Shown here one piece after another: positions 40,624 through 49,153 of a stretch of DNA of 64,000 bases (position 1 is the first letter of the stretch; the number at the start of each line of letters is the position of its first letter). Source of the stretch: Parafrankia irregularis. Its GTDB lineage: Bacteria; Actinomycetota; Actinomycetes; Frankiales; Frankiaceae. Where the stretch lies: NCBI RefSeq assembly GCF_001536285.1, contig NZ_FAOZ01000001.1, positions 186,001 through 250,000 on the forward strand. Reading direction: 5' to 3'. The notes under the pieces are model-generated. The model did not search any database and was not told the origin of the DNA. It was given only the letters and a program-made list of their open reading frames with translations. The position numbers and the translations under genes are program-made.

Positions 40624-41952
40624 TCAGCTCGCCACGCGGAGCTCGCCTTCGGGGTGGCGTTCTGCCGCCGCCGCCACGGTGAGATAGCTGTCGTAGCCCG
40701 GCACGCCGGCCAGCCGGCTCTCCAGAAAAGCCACCGTGTAGTAGGTGGCCAGGCCGTGCGCACGGTCGCTGTCGATGGCCGGTGGTCGGCAGGTCAGCTC
40801 CTCCGTCACCTCGAGCCGGACGCGCACTCCGTCCTCGACCTCGTGCCCGCGGGCCGCCGCGGCCTGCGCGCAGATCTCGGTGAACGAGTTGTGCGTCCCG
40901 CCCGCCACCGTGACCAGGTAGCGCGGGTGCGCGCCGGTGAGCTCGTCGAACGCACGTCTCGCGTTGCGCTCGAACGGAACCGCGCCGTCCAGATGACCTC
41001 CGATCAGAAGGGCCGGGACCCGAACCCGGCCGAGCAGCCGCGCCGGGACGACCTCGGTGGCCGGGGCGATGCCGACCACGGCCCGCACCCGAGGGTCGGC
41101 TGGCGCGCGCAGAAACCCGACCGTGGAGACGACCGAGGTCAGACCGCCGAAGGAGAAGCCGACCACCCCGATCGCATCTGCCCGGACGATGCTGGAGAGC
41201 GGGCAGTCGTCATCGGTGAACGCGCTGATGACGTTCGAGACGTCCACCGACCGATCGCTGGCCAGCTCCACCAGTGGTGCCTGCCGGCCCTCAGCGGCCT
41301 CGATCATGGTGTCGCCCGGATGGTCCGGCGCGGCCACGACAAAGCCGTGCGTCGCCAGCGCCTCGGCGAGATAGGCGAGCTGCACCCGGCTGCCCGCGCT
41401 GCCGTGCGAGATCACCACCAGCGGGAAACGACCGGGCGCGATCGTCCTCCCCTGCAGGGCGACTCGCGACGGCACCGCGATGTCGGATGCCACCGGGTAG
41501 CGGGCGGCGCCGTCCCGCGGTCCTTCGGCGGCAGACGTCGGCCCCTTCCAGGTCGGGTACCAGACCGACGTCGTCAGGGTGCGGTCGGGGCGATCGGGGT
41601 TGGGCACGATCAGGGTCTGGTAGCCCACCGCATACGGCCCTGGTTGGTCGGGGGGCGGCACCTGGTCGGGCGGCACCTGGTCGGGTCGCGACCGCACAGC
41701 GGCCGCGGCAGCCGGCGGAGGATGGCCCGCCGGCGCGCTGTCACCGGCGGGCGGAGGCCCGAAGGTGACCAGCAGTGTTCCCCCCAGCACCGCGGCTGCC
41801 GCTGCCCCTGACCAGAGTGACCCCGTCGAGGGCGGCCTTCGGAACGGGCGACCCCCACGCGCGGAGAACGCCCGGGAGCCCAGCCGGGCGCGCCGCGACG
41901 GCGCCGTTCCCGACGCCCCAACCACAGCCCTGACACTACGCACAGCGACCAC
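40624..41952 (-). CDS. Membrane-anchored or exported alpha/beta hydrolase (PAF-acetylhydrolase / chlorophyllase-like)
   Basis: 442 residues. A basic N-terminus is followed by one hydrophobic helix (SLWSGAAAAAVLGGTLLVTFG), so the protein is exported or anchored. The catalytic domain shows VWYPTWKGP, FPLVVISHGSAGSRVQLAYLAEALATHGFVVAAPDHPG, AIGVVGFSFGGLTSVV with the nucleophile Ser, and PALLIGGHLDGAVPF; VAGGTHNSF carries the His. The layout is that of lipase families related to platelet-activating-factor acetylhydrolase. The substrate is unknown. The GTG at 41952 has only a closely spaced GGAG, and later starts are possible. Confidence 0.8.
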   Translation of the reverse strand: MVAVRSVRAVVGASGTAPSRRARLGSRAFSARGGRPFRRPPSTGSLWSGAAAAAVLGGTLLVTFGPPPAGDSAPAGHPPPAAAAAVRSRPDQVPPDQVPPPDQPGPYAVGYQTLIVPNPDRPDRTLTTSVWYPTWKGPTSAAEGPRDGAARYPVASDIAVPSRVALQGRTIAPGRFPLVVISHGSAGSRVQLAYLAEALATHGFVVAAPDHPGDTMIEAAEGRQAPLVELASDRSVDVSNVISAFTDDDCPLSSIVRADAIGVVGFSFGGLTSVVSTVGFLRAPADPRVRAVVGIAPATEVVPARLLGRVRVPALLIGGHLDGAVPFERNARRAFDELTGAHPRYLVTVAGGTHNSFTEICAQAAAARGHEVEDGVRVRLEVTEELTCRPPAIDSDRAHGLATYYTVAFLESRLAGVPGYDSYLTVAAAAERHPEGELRVAS

Positions 41953-42056
41953 TCCGGAGCGACCGGATCAGCGAAACCCGTGCGTGCTCCAGAGTGGTCC
42001 GAAGCGGCCCCGAACGGTCCCGCGAGGCCATGGGTACCTGGTCAACGGTGGCCTGC

Positions 42057-44006
42057 TCAGCGACGGCCGCCCAGGCTCATCACCGTCGTGACGTCATCCC
42101 CGTCCGGACCACCGAGCAGCTCGGTCAGGCGCCGTGGACGTCCGACGTGATAACCCTGCGCAATCCCGACACCGATGTCGAGCAACGCCGACGGCAGCGT
42201 GGCGCGGTCGACACCTTCGGCGATCACGATCATTCCTGCCGACCGTGCGATCTGGACGACCGCCTCGACCAGGGCCCGATCACGCGGACTGGTGTCGATG
42301 GTGCGAACAAGCCCCGTATCGATCTTCACCGCCCACAGCGGAAGGTTCCGCAGCGCCGTCACCGCCCCGGTGGTCATCCCGAAGTCGTCGAGCAGTACCG
42401 CGCAGCCAGCCGCGCCGAGCTGCTCGGCGAGGCGCCGCGCGGCATCCGGATTCGCCACCGCGGCGCTCTCGGAGATCTCCAGGCCCAGGCGGGAGGGGTC
42501 GACACGACCATCGCGCAAGGTCGAGAGGACGAAGTCACCGAAGGCCGGATCCCGCAGTGAGCGGGCCGCGAGATTCACGTAGAGCCGCCCGGACAGTCCA
42601 CTGAGCAGTGCGTTCACGGCGCGCAGCACGACCCAGCGGTCAAGGTGCAGACCGAGGTCGGTGTGCTCGGCGGCAGCCAGGAAGCCGCGTGGGCCCAGCT
42701 CGGGCCAGATCCCGTCCCGCAGCCGGGAGAGCAGCTCGAAGCCGATCACCTCGCGGCTCGCGAGGTCGACGACGGGCAGGACGTCCAGCGACATCTGGCC
42801 GTTGTCGAGCGCCGCCGCCACCCTGCTGGTCACCGTGACCCGCAGGGCCGCCTCGTCGTACTGCTCACGGGTGAACAGCCGGGCCCGGTTGCGCCCCACC
42901 CGCTTGGCCTCCCGCAGCGCGAGGTCCGCCCAGGCGAAGGCGGCCTCGCTGCCGGCCGCAAGCTCCAGCGGGACCACGCCGATGCTGACGGTGGCCTGGA
43001 CCGCGACCTCCTCGGCCGCGGCGGTGCGGGCGGCGACCGCGGCGCACAGGCGTTCGGCGATCGCGAGGCCCTCGTCTCCCCCGCCCTCGCCCAGGAGGAC
43101 GGCGAACTCGTCCCCACCGAGGCGCCCGAGCACGGTGTCCGCCGGCAGTTCCTCCCGTAGCAGGCCGGCCACGGCACGGAGCACGGCGTCGCCCACCGAG
43201 TAGCCCTGCAGATCGTTGACATCGGCAAGATGATCGACGTCAAGCAGGAGCAGCGAGCCCACCGCGGTCTGTACGCCTGTGGTCCGGATCTCCAGGTCCT
43301 CCGCCATCGCGTACCGGGTGAGCAGCCCGGTCAGCGGATCGGTGGACACCCCGGCCGCCGCCGCTGCCCCGACCTCGGCCGCCGCTCCACCATCCGGCGC
43401 CGCTCCACCATCCGGCGCGGCTCCGTCAGACGGGGCGGCTCCGTCAGACGGCACCACCTCGCCCGCACCGGGCAACACCACTTCACCGGACGACCCGGCT
43501 CCGTCGCCCGGTGCGCCTGCGCTTCCCAGCGCGCCCACACCGCCCGGCGCCGCGGCACCGCCCGGCAGGTCGACGCCGTCCGCGGGATCATCCGGATCCC
43601 GCGTCGGAACACCCGGCGTGGCGTCGACGGCCGCGCCGGCGGATCCGGGCAGCAGGCCGAGGCCGCTCGCCACAGCCTCGTCCGCCAGATCCACGATCTC
43701 GAAGAGCAGCAGCTCCGAGGGCTGACCCGCGCTCATGTCACGGCAGGTGATCCGCAGCAGATGCGACGTTCCGTCGACCGCGGTCCAGTCGGCGACAGCC
43801 GGTGGGGCGCCTGGGTGCAGCCCGGTGAGCGGCAGCCCGGCTTCGGCGACCGCGAGGCGGGACTCGAACGGCGAGTCCGGGTCACGCGTGCCGGTGACCA
43901 GTTCGACGAGCGCGTCGTTGACCCACGCCACCCGGCCGTCGGCGGTGACGATCAGCATCCCGACCGATGACGCAGCCGCGGCCAGGCCCGCAACCCCAGC
44001 GATCAC
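42057..44006 (-). CDS. PAS - GGDEF - EAL cyclic di-GMP protein
   Basis: 649 residues. A PAS-like sensor (VGMLIVTADGRVAWVNDALVELVTG) is followed by a long Ala/Pro/Asp-rich linker with AAPSDG/AAPDGG repeats. The GGDEF domain has DPLTGLLTRYAMAED and LGRLGGDEFAVLLGEG, with the intact signature. The EAL domain has VIGFELLSRL (E of EAL kept), LYVNLAARSL, LLDDFGMTTGAVTALRNLPLWAVKID and VIAEGVDRA. Both halves keep most catalytic residues, so it could make and hydrolyse c-di-GMP. The GTG at 44006 has GGGAGG four or five bases upstream. A CRP-like site lies about 170 bp upstream. Confidence 0.92.
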   Translation of the reverse strand: MIAGVAGLAAAASSVGMLIVTADGRVAWVNDALVELVTGTRDPDSPFESRLAVAEAGLPLTGLHPGAPPAVADWTAVDGTSHLLRITCRDMSAGQPSELLLFEIVDLADEAVASGLGLLPGSAGAAVDATPGVPTRDPDDPADGVDLPGGAAAPGGVGALGSAGAPGDGAGSSGEVVLPGAGEVVPSDGAAPSDGAAPDGGAAPDGGAAAEVGAAAAAGVSTDPLTGLLTRYAMAEDLEIRTTGVQTAVGSLLLLDVDHLADVNDLQGYSVGDAVLRAVAGLLREELPADTVLGRLGGDEFAVLLGEGGGDEGLAIAERLCAAVAARTAAAEEVAVQATVSIGVVPLELAAGSEAAFAWADLALREAKRVGRNRARLFTREQYDEAALRVTVTSRVAAALDNGQMSLDVLPVVDLASREVIGFELLSRLRDGIWPELGPRGFLAAAEHTDLGLHLDRWVVLRAVNALLSGLSGRLYVNLAARSLRDPAFGDFVLSTLRDGRVDPSRLGLEISESAAVANPDAARRLAEQLGAAGCAVLLDDFGMTTGAVTALRNLPLWAVKIDTGLVRTIDTSPRDRALVEAVVQIARSAGMIVIAEGVDRATLPSALLDIGVGIAQGYHVGRPRRLTELLGGPDGDDVTTVMSLGGRR

Positions 44007-44172
44007 CGCACCTCCCGTACCGCGCCGCCCGGAGTGCGCAGTCTAATGTCCGCAACACCCCGGTCTGTCGGTCACCGCGCCGTGTCGGCCATCGCCACGG
44101 TCCACCCGCTGGCCCGCGTCACCCTTGATCGCCACCACGCCACTCCACACGTAACCCATCCGTAACAAAATC

Positions 44173-44188
44173 CGTGATCTGCATCACA
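44173..44188. promoter_or_regulatory. CRP/Cmr-like binding site
   Basis: CGTGA-TCTGCA-TCACA differs from the consensus TGTGA-N6-TCACA at one base. It lies 167 bp upstream of the PAS-GGDEF-EAL start. Binding is predicted only. Confidence 0.5.
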
Positions 44189-44220
44189 TCTCGCCGGGGA
44201 AGGAACTTCGAAACTCCTGG

Positions 44221-44787
44221 TCAGAGTGTGCCGAGAACCCGGGTTATCGAGATCTCCAGGACGACCCGTTCAGGGTTCACCCGCGGGGCTCGGTACCGCT
44301 CGGCGTAACGACGCACCGCCTCGGCGACCGCGGCCGGATCGTCCCGGACGACCGCCAGCCCTTCGAGGGTCGACCATCGAGGCCCGTCGATCTGACACAC
44401 CGCCACGGGAACGCCGGGCGCCGATCCCGGCCGTGACGCGACCCGACCCGACGCGTTCTCCGCGGCGGCAATAGCGCCGCCACGCGCTTCAATTTCGGAC
44501 AATTCGCCATCAAAGGCGTCGGCGTCGTCACCGAATGACAACCCTGCCGACCGCGCCTCGGTGAAACGCTCACCCGCCGTGACCCCGTCACGACCCTTTA
44601 TCAGCGCGACCTTGCGTGAACGCCGAAAGGTGATCACCCTGGCCAGGCCGGCCGCCGGCTCCAGCGTCACACCGACCGGGACGACGTGGGCCGTACCGTC
44701 CGGACGCACCGTGGTCAGGCTGCACAGATGCCGCTCCCGCCAGAACTCGAGGAAGGCCGCGCCGCGCCCACTGAGATCAACCGTCAT
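44221..44787 (-). CDS. PPOX-fold (pyridoxamine 5'-phosphate oxidase-like / F420-type) protein with an insertion
   Basis: 188 residues. The start (VDLSGRGAAFLEFWRERHLCSLTTVRPDGTAHVVPVGVTLEP, then LARVITFRRSRKVALI) and the end (VAVCQIDGPRWSTLEGLAVVRDDPAAVAEAVRRYAERY, then VVLEISITRVLG) belong to the split-beta-barrel PPOX family common in actinobacteria. Such proteins bind F420 or FMN. Between about residues 61 and 126 (44410-44607) is an Asp/Glu/Ala-rich stretch that relatives lack, with lower GC than its surroundings. Relatives run straight from 'RKARNI' to 'VAVCQVDG'. The insert may be a loop or foreign DNA kept in frame. The ATG at 44787 is clear. Confidence 0.75.
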   Translation of the reverse strand: MTVDLSGRGAAFLEFWRERHLCSLTTVRPDGTAHVVPVGVTLEPAAGLARVITFRRSRKVALIKGRDGVTAGERFTEARSAGLSFGDDADAFDGELSEIEARGGAIAAAENASGRVASRPGSAPGVPVAVCQIDGPRWSTLEGLAVVRDDPAAVAEAVRRYAERYRAPRVNPERVVLEISITRVLGTL

Positions 44788-44892
44788 GGGGCCAGCCTCC
44801 CATGCGCACAGGCAGGCGGTTACCGATCCGTAAACGCGGCCTGAAGAAGGAGACAGATTCCGCGATTGCGGCTGTATCGTGCATCCGTGTCG

Positions 44893-45726
44893 ATGATCCG
44901 TACAGGGCGCAAAGCCCGTGTCTCTCGCCTCGCCGTTCCCCTCGTCCTGGTCCCCGCCCTCGCGCTCGTCGCGGCGGGCTGCGGGTCCGACGACGATGAC
45001 GACACGGCCACCGCCGCTCCCTCCGCCAGCGTCACCGCGTCGGCGGAGCCTCACAAGATCACCGTTCTGGCCGCGGCCTCGCTGACCGAGACGTTCACCA
45101 CGCTGGGCAAGCAGTTCGAAGCGGCCCACCCCGGCACGACCGTCACGTTCTCCTTCGCCGCGAGCTCGGCCCTGGCGCAGCAGATCAACTCGGGCGCGCC
45201 GGCGGACGTGTTCGCCTCCGCGAGCGCGAAGAACATGACCGAGGTCGTCGACGCGGGCAACGCCACCGGTCCGACGACCTTCGCCACGAACTCGCTCGAG
45301 ATCGCGGTGCCGGCGGACAACCCGGCCAAGATCGACGAGATCGGTGACCTCGACGAGGCCGGCGTGAAGGTCGCGCTGTGCGAGGCGCAGGTGCCGTGTG
45401 GCGTGGCCGCCACCACCGTCCTCGAGAAGGCCGGCGAGAAGGTGACCCCGGTGACCTACGGCGCCGACGTGAAGGCCGTCCTGACCTCCGTCAGCCTGGG
45501 TGAGGTCGACGCCGGCCTCGTCTACCAGACCGACGTCGCCTCGGCCGACCCGAAGAAGGTCATCGGCGTCGAGATCCCGGCCGACGTCAACGCGAAGACC
45601 AGCTACCCGATCGTCGCGCTGAAGGAGTCCAAGGACGCGGAGACCGCGAAGGCCTTCGTCGACTACGTCCTGTCCGCCGACGGCACCAAGGTGCTCACCG
45701 AAGCCGGCTTCGGCCCGGCGAAGTGA
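44893..45726 (+). CDS. modA: Molybdate ABC transporter, substrate-binding lipoprotein
   Basis: About 277 residues. A signal peptide ends in a lipobox (ALALVAAGCGS), so the protein is a membrane-anchored lipoprotein. The mature part follows ModA: KITVLAAASLTETFTTLGKQFEAAHPGTTVTFSFAASSALAQQINSGAPADVFASAS, then NSLEIAVPADN, PCGVAATTVLEKAG and SLGEVDAGLVYQTDVASA, ending YPIVALKESKDAETAKAFVDYVLS. Ser residues in AASLT and FAASSALA contact the oxyanion. The start is ambiguous: ATG 44893 is chosen, but a TTG at 44866 lies 13 bp after AGGAG. The modB start overlaps its stop by 4 bp. Confidence 0.93.
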   Translation: MIRTGRKARVSRLAVPLVLVPALALVAAGCGSDDDDDTATAAPSASVTASAEPHKITVLAAASLTETFTTLGKQFEAAHPGTTVTFSFAASSALAQQINSGAPADVFASASAKNMTEVVDAGNATGPTTFATNSLEIAVPADNPAKIDEIGDLDEAGVKVALCEAQVPCGVAATTVLEKAGEKVTPVTYGADVKAVLTSVSLGEVDAGLVYQTDVASADPKKVIGVEIPADVNAKTSYPIVALKESKDAETAKAFVDYVLSADGTKVLTEAGFGPAK

Positions 45727-46589
45727 CCACCCGCCGCCTGGCACGGCGAGCAGCCCGCACGCGGCCTGTGACCCGCGCACGCCGCGAGGCACGAGTCCGC
45801 GCGCCCTGGCCGCTCGCCGTGCCGGCGGCGCTCGCCACCGTCTTTCTGCTGTTCCCACTGGTCGCCCTGATCATCAGGGCGCCGTGGGAGTCACTGCCCG
45901 ATCTGCTCACCGACCCGTCGACCCGGCACGCGCTGTGGCTTTCGGTGCGGACGGCCACCATCGCCACGGCCATCTGCATGGTGTTCGGCGTCCCGCTCGC
46001 GTGGGCACTGTCCCGCGCGTCCTTCCCGGGGCGGGACCTGATCCGCGCGCTGGTGACCATTCCGCTGGTCCTCCCGCCCGTCGTGGGCGGTGTCTCGTTG
46101 TTGCTCGTGCTGGGGCGGCGCGGCATCGTCGGTCGCCACCTCGACAACTGGTTCGGGTTGACCATCCCGTTCACCACCGACGCGGTGATCCTCGCGCAGA
46201 TCTTCGTCGCGATGCCCTTCCTCGTCCTGTCGGTCGAGGGCGCGCTGAGCGCCGCCGACCAGCGCTTCGAGGAGGCCGCGGCGACGCTGGGCGCCAGCCG
46301 GGTGACGACCTTCCGCCGGGTGACACTGCCCATGATCCTTCCCGCGATCGGGGCGGGTGCCGTGCTGTGCTGGGCCCGGGCGCTGGGCGAGTTCGGCGCG
46401 ACGATCACGTTCGCCGGCAACTTCCCGAAGACCACCCAGACCATGCCGCTCGCCGTCTACCTGGCCATGGAGGTCGATCCGGAGAAAGCCATCGCGTTGT
46501 CCCTCGTGCTGCTGAGCGTCAGCATCGTCGTGCTCGTGGCCCTGCGCGGCCGCTGGTGGAACAGCCGACAGGCCCAGGGGATCGCATGA
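45723..46589 (+). CDS. modB: Molybdate ABC transporter, permease
   Basis: 288 residues with an Arg-rich start and five to six transmembrane helices (LAVPAALATVFLLFPLVALII, TIATAICMVFGVPLAWALS, LIRALVTIPLVLPPVVGGVSLLLVLG, and others). The permease EAA loop is EEAAATLGASRVTTFRRVTLPMILPAIGAG, and ALGEFGATITFAGNFPKTTQTMPLAVYLAME is typical ModB. It forms the membrane channel with ModC. The GTG overlaps the modA stop (GTGA), and the modC start overlaps its own stop (ATGA). Confidence 0.95.
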   Translation: MTTRRLARRAARTRPVTRARREARVRAPWPLAVPAALATVFLLFPLVALIIRAPWESLPDLLTDPSTRHALWLSVRTATIATAICMVFGVPLAWALSRASFPGRDLIRALVTIPLVLPPVVGGVSLLLVLGRRGIVGRHLDNWFGLTIPFTTDAVILAQIFVAMPFLVLSVEGALSAADQRFEEAAATLGASRVTTFRRVTLPMILPAIGAGAVLCWARALGEFGATITFAGNFPKTTQTMPLAVYLAMEVDPEKAIALSLVLLSVSIVVLVALRGRWWNSRQAQGIA

Positions 46590-47713
46590 TCATAAAGTCC
46601 GACGGGAGCGGCCTCGTCGCCCGCATCGGCATCCAGCTGGGCACGCTGGACCTCGACGCCGAGCTGACCGTCCAGCCCGGGCGCACCCTCGCCGTCCTCG
46701 GCCCCAACGGCGCCGGCAAGAGCACCCTGCTGCGCGCCCTCGCCGGGCTTGTTCCGCTGCGGTCCGGGCAGATCGTGCTGAACGGAGTCGTCCTCGACCA
46801 GCCGGAGAACCGGCACTTCGTCTCCCCCGAGCACCGCGGCGCCGGGTACGTCTTCCAGGACTATCTGCTCTTCCCGCATCTGAACGCCATCGACAACGTC
46901 GCGTTCGGACCGCGGGTACGTCATCGGGTCCGCCGGGGGGCGGCCCGCGCCGCCGCCCGCCAGTGGCTCGCCCGGCTCGGCCTCGCGGAGGTCGCGCACC
47001 TGCGCCCGAACGCACTGTCCGGCGGGCAGGCGCAGCGGGTCGCGCTCGCGCGCGCACTGGCCCCCGACCCGGGCCTCCTCCTGCTGGACGAACCGCTCGC
47101 GGCGCTGGACGCGGGCACCCGCCTGGAGGTCCGGGCCGAGATCCGTGCGCTGCTGCCCACCCTGGACGTCCCCGTCGTCCTGGTCACCCACGACCCGGTG
47201 GACGCGTTGACCCTGGCCGACGACGTCGCCGTGCTCGAACGCGGCCGGGTGGTGCAGCGCGGCACCCCGGTCGAGGTGATCACCCGCCCGCGCACGCCGT
47301 ACGTCGCGCGGCTGGCCGGGCTGAACCTCTTCCCCGGCACCAGCTCGGACGGCCTGGTCACCCTCGACACGGCCGGTGGCGGTGTCGGTGTCGGTGGCAC
47401 GCCGGTCACGCTCCTGGGGCCTTCCGACGCGCCGGCAGGGAAGGTCCTCGTCGCGCTGCGCCCGTCGGATGTCGGTGTGCACCTGGAGGAGCCCCTGCGC
47501 GCGGAAGGCGTCCTGGTCCTCACCGGGCCGGTGACATCCGTGGAGCAGCTGGGCGACCAGGTACGGGTGCAGATCTCCACCACACCCGTGGTGCGCGCGG
47601 AGATCCCGGCCCGGCGGCTGGCGGAGCTGCGGCTCGTCCGCGGCACGACCGTGTGGCTCACGATCGACCGCAAGCACGTCGAGGTCTACGGCCAGGCCGA
47701 GCCCGGGATCTGA
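46586..47713 (+). CDS. modC: Molybdate ABC transporter, ATP-binding protein
   Basis: 375 residues. The ATPase domain has Walker A LAVLGPNGAGKSTLL, the Q-loop FQDYLLFPHLNAIDNVAFG, the signature LSGGQAQRVALARAL, Walker B LLLLDEPLAALD and the switch LVTHDPVDAL. From about 275 on is a regulatory TOBE-type domain (LVALRPSDVGVHLEEP, TGPVTSVEQLGDQVRVQI, VWLTIDRKHVEVY). The ATG overlaps the modB stop by four bases. Molybdate import fits the presence of fdhD elsewhere in the window. Confidence 0.95.
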   Translation: MIIKSDGSGLVARIGIQLGTLDLDAELTVQPGRTLAVLGPNGAGKSTLLRALAGLVPLRSGQIVLNGVVLDQPENRHFVSPEHRGAGYVFQDYLLFPHLNAIDNVAFGPRVRHRVRRGAARAAARQWLARLGLAEVAHLRPNALSGGQAQRVALARALAPDPGLLLLDEPLAALDAGTRLEVRAEIRALLPTLDVPVVLVTHDPVDALTLADDVAVLERGRVVQRGTPVEVITRPRTPYVARLAGLNLFPGTSSDGLVTLDTAGGGVGVGGTPVTLLGPSDAPAGKVLVALRPSDVGVHLEEPLRAEGVLVLTGPVTSVEQLGDQVRVQISTTPVVRAEIPARRLAELRLVRGTTVWLTIDRKHVEVYGQAEPGI

Positions 47714-47812
47714 GCTCCGAACCTGGAAGCGACCACCCGACACGCGCACCGAATGCCGGGTTCGCTACAGTTCGAGGCGTTGCGAGGGGGGAGATCGCCA
47801 AAGGAGTCTCCA

Positions 47813-48592
47813 ATGGCCCGGGTCCGTAAGACCGTCGCCAGCGCAGCAGTCGCAGCCGCCCTTGTCGCGGCCGCCTCGTCCTGCCGTACCGATCCGATCG
47901 ACCTGGCCGACAACGGCGGCCAGCCGACAACCGCCGCAGCGACGCCGAGCGCGTCACCCGCCACGGCGACGCCAGCCGGGCCGACACCGGCCACACCGAC
48001 AGCGCCAACCACGACCGCGGCCCAGGTGACAACGCCAGCCTCGGCCCCGGCCACATCCACCGCCCCCGCCGGACCGATCCCGGCGCCGGCGACCACCCAG
48101 GCGCAGGCCCCGGCGCCGGTACCGCCGCCCACGACCACCAGACCCGCGACGACGCCGCCGAGCGCATCGCCGCGACCGGTCCCGGCACCGTCCACGGCCC
48201 CGGCGGCGGGCACCCGGCAGGACGAGGTCGTCCGGCTGACCAACGTCGAGCGGCGGGCGGCCGGATGCGGACCGCTCGCCGTCGACGCCAGCCTGTCCGC
48301 CGCGGCCCAGGCCCACTCCGCGGACATGGCCGCGAACAACTACTTCAGCCACTCCGGCCTCGACGGCACCTCGGCGGGCGACCGGGCCCGGGCTGCCGGC
48401 TTCCCGTCCTCCTACGTCGGCGAGAACATCGCGGCCGGTTCGGCAACCCCGGCGGCCGCCATCGCGCTGTGGATGGGCAGTTCGGGCCATCGCGCCAACA
48501 TCCTCAACTGCGCCTACACCCACATCGGCGTCGGCTACGCCGAAGGCGGCTCGTATCGCTACTACTGGACGCAGGTGTTCGGAACACGCTGA
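47813..48592 (+). CDS. CAP/SCP-domain lipoprotein
   Basis: 259 residues. A signal peptide (MARVRKTVASAAVAAALVAAASSC) ends in a lipobox-like AASSC. A linker of ~110 Ala/Thr/Pro residues follows, then a CAP (PR-1/SCP) domain: VVRLTNVERRAAGCGPLAVDASLSAAAQAHSADMAANNYFSHSG, YVGENIAAGSATPAAAIALWMGSSGHRANILNCAYTHIGVGY, YWTQVFG. The His and Glu positions of the CAP cavity are kept. It is exported and tethered outside the membrane by the long linker. The ATG has GGAG six bases upstream. The role is unknown. Confidence 0.9.
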   Translation: MARVRKTVASAAVAAALVAAASSCRTDPIDLADNGGQPTTAAATPSASPATATPAGPTPATPTAPTTTAAQVTTPASAPATSTAPAGPIPAPATTQAQAPAPVPPPTTTRPATTPPSASPRPVPAPSTAPAAGTRQDEVVRLTNVERRAAGCGPLAVDASLSAAAQAHSADMAANNYFSHSGLDGTSAGDRARAAGFPSSYVGENIAAGSATPAAAIALWMGSSGHRANILNCAYTHIGVGYAEGGSYRYYWTQVFGTR

Positions 48593-48682
48593 CCGGCCCC
48601 GGCTCCAGGACCACGCCGGTGCGGGGGCACCCGACGACAGGGGACGTCGGCACTGGCCGCGGGGCTCGATGCGGCGCCGCGG

Positions 48683-49009
48683 TCAGTGCTCGACGTGCCC
48701 CAGCGGGCGCCCCGGCGCGACCCTGTCACGCAGGGCGCGCTTGACCGCGGACGGTTCGGGAAAGCCCTGCTCGCGCCGGTCCCACAGCACCTCGCCATCG
48801 AGCCGGACGGTGAACACGCCGCCACTGCCCGGCACGAGCGCGACCGAGCCGAGATCCGTTTCGAAGGTCGTGAGCAGCTCCTGGGCCAGCCACGCGGCGC
48901 GTGGAAGCCATCGGCAGCGGGTGCAGTACTCGATCTCCACGCAGGGCCGGCCCGGACCACCCAGCTCGGCGGAGCCGGCCCCAACCGTCGGCTCGGATTC
49001 AGCACCCAT
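48683..49009 (-). CDS. SelT/SelW/SelH-like (Rdx family) selenoprotein-type protein, Cys form
   Basis: About 108 residues. The core VEIEYCTRCRWLPRAAWLAQELLTTFETDLGSVALVPGSGGVFTVRLDGEVLWDRREQGFPEPSAVKRALRDRV is the Rdx thioredoxin-like fold, with the CxxC redox motif CTRC after the first strand and 'GGVF.V..DG..LW.R...GFP' on the second half. It is the Cys variant of SelW-type selenoproteins. The redox partner is unknown. The ATG at 49009 is preceded by GGAG; other Met codons lie at 49018 and 49024. Confidence 0.85.
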   Translation of the reverse strand: MGAESEPTVGAGSAELGGPGRPCVEIEYCTRCRWLPRAAWLAQELLTTFETDLGSVALVPGSGGVFTVRLDGEVLWDRREQGFPEPSAVKRALRDRVAPGRPLGHVEH

Positions 49010-49153
49010 TGCCACCATCTCCATCACCCTGACAGCCGCGTCACCCGGCACCAGCCCCGTCACGCCCGCCAACCCCAACGTCCGGCCTCACAGCCGCGAC
49101 GTCAACCGGTCCAGGCCGGGCCGTCCAGGCATCGGCCATCCAGGCCCCGGCCG

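Noticed and set aside
44788-45858. Extension of the PPOX-like frame to a 545-residue protein
   Set aside because: The extra sequence is antisense to modA. The ATG at 44787 gives the family-typical N-terminus.
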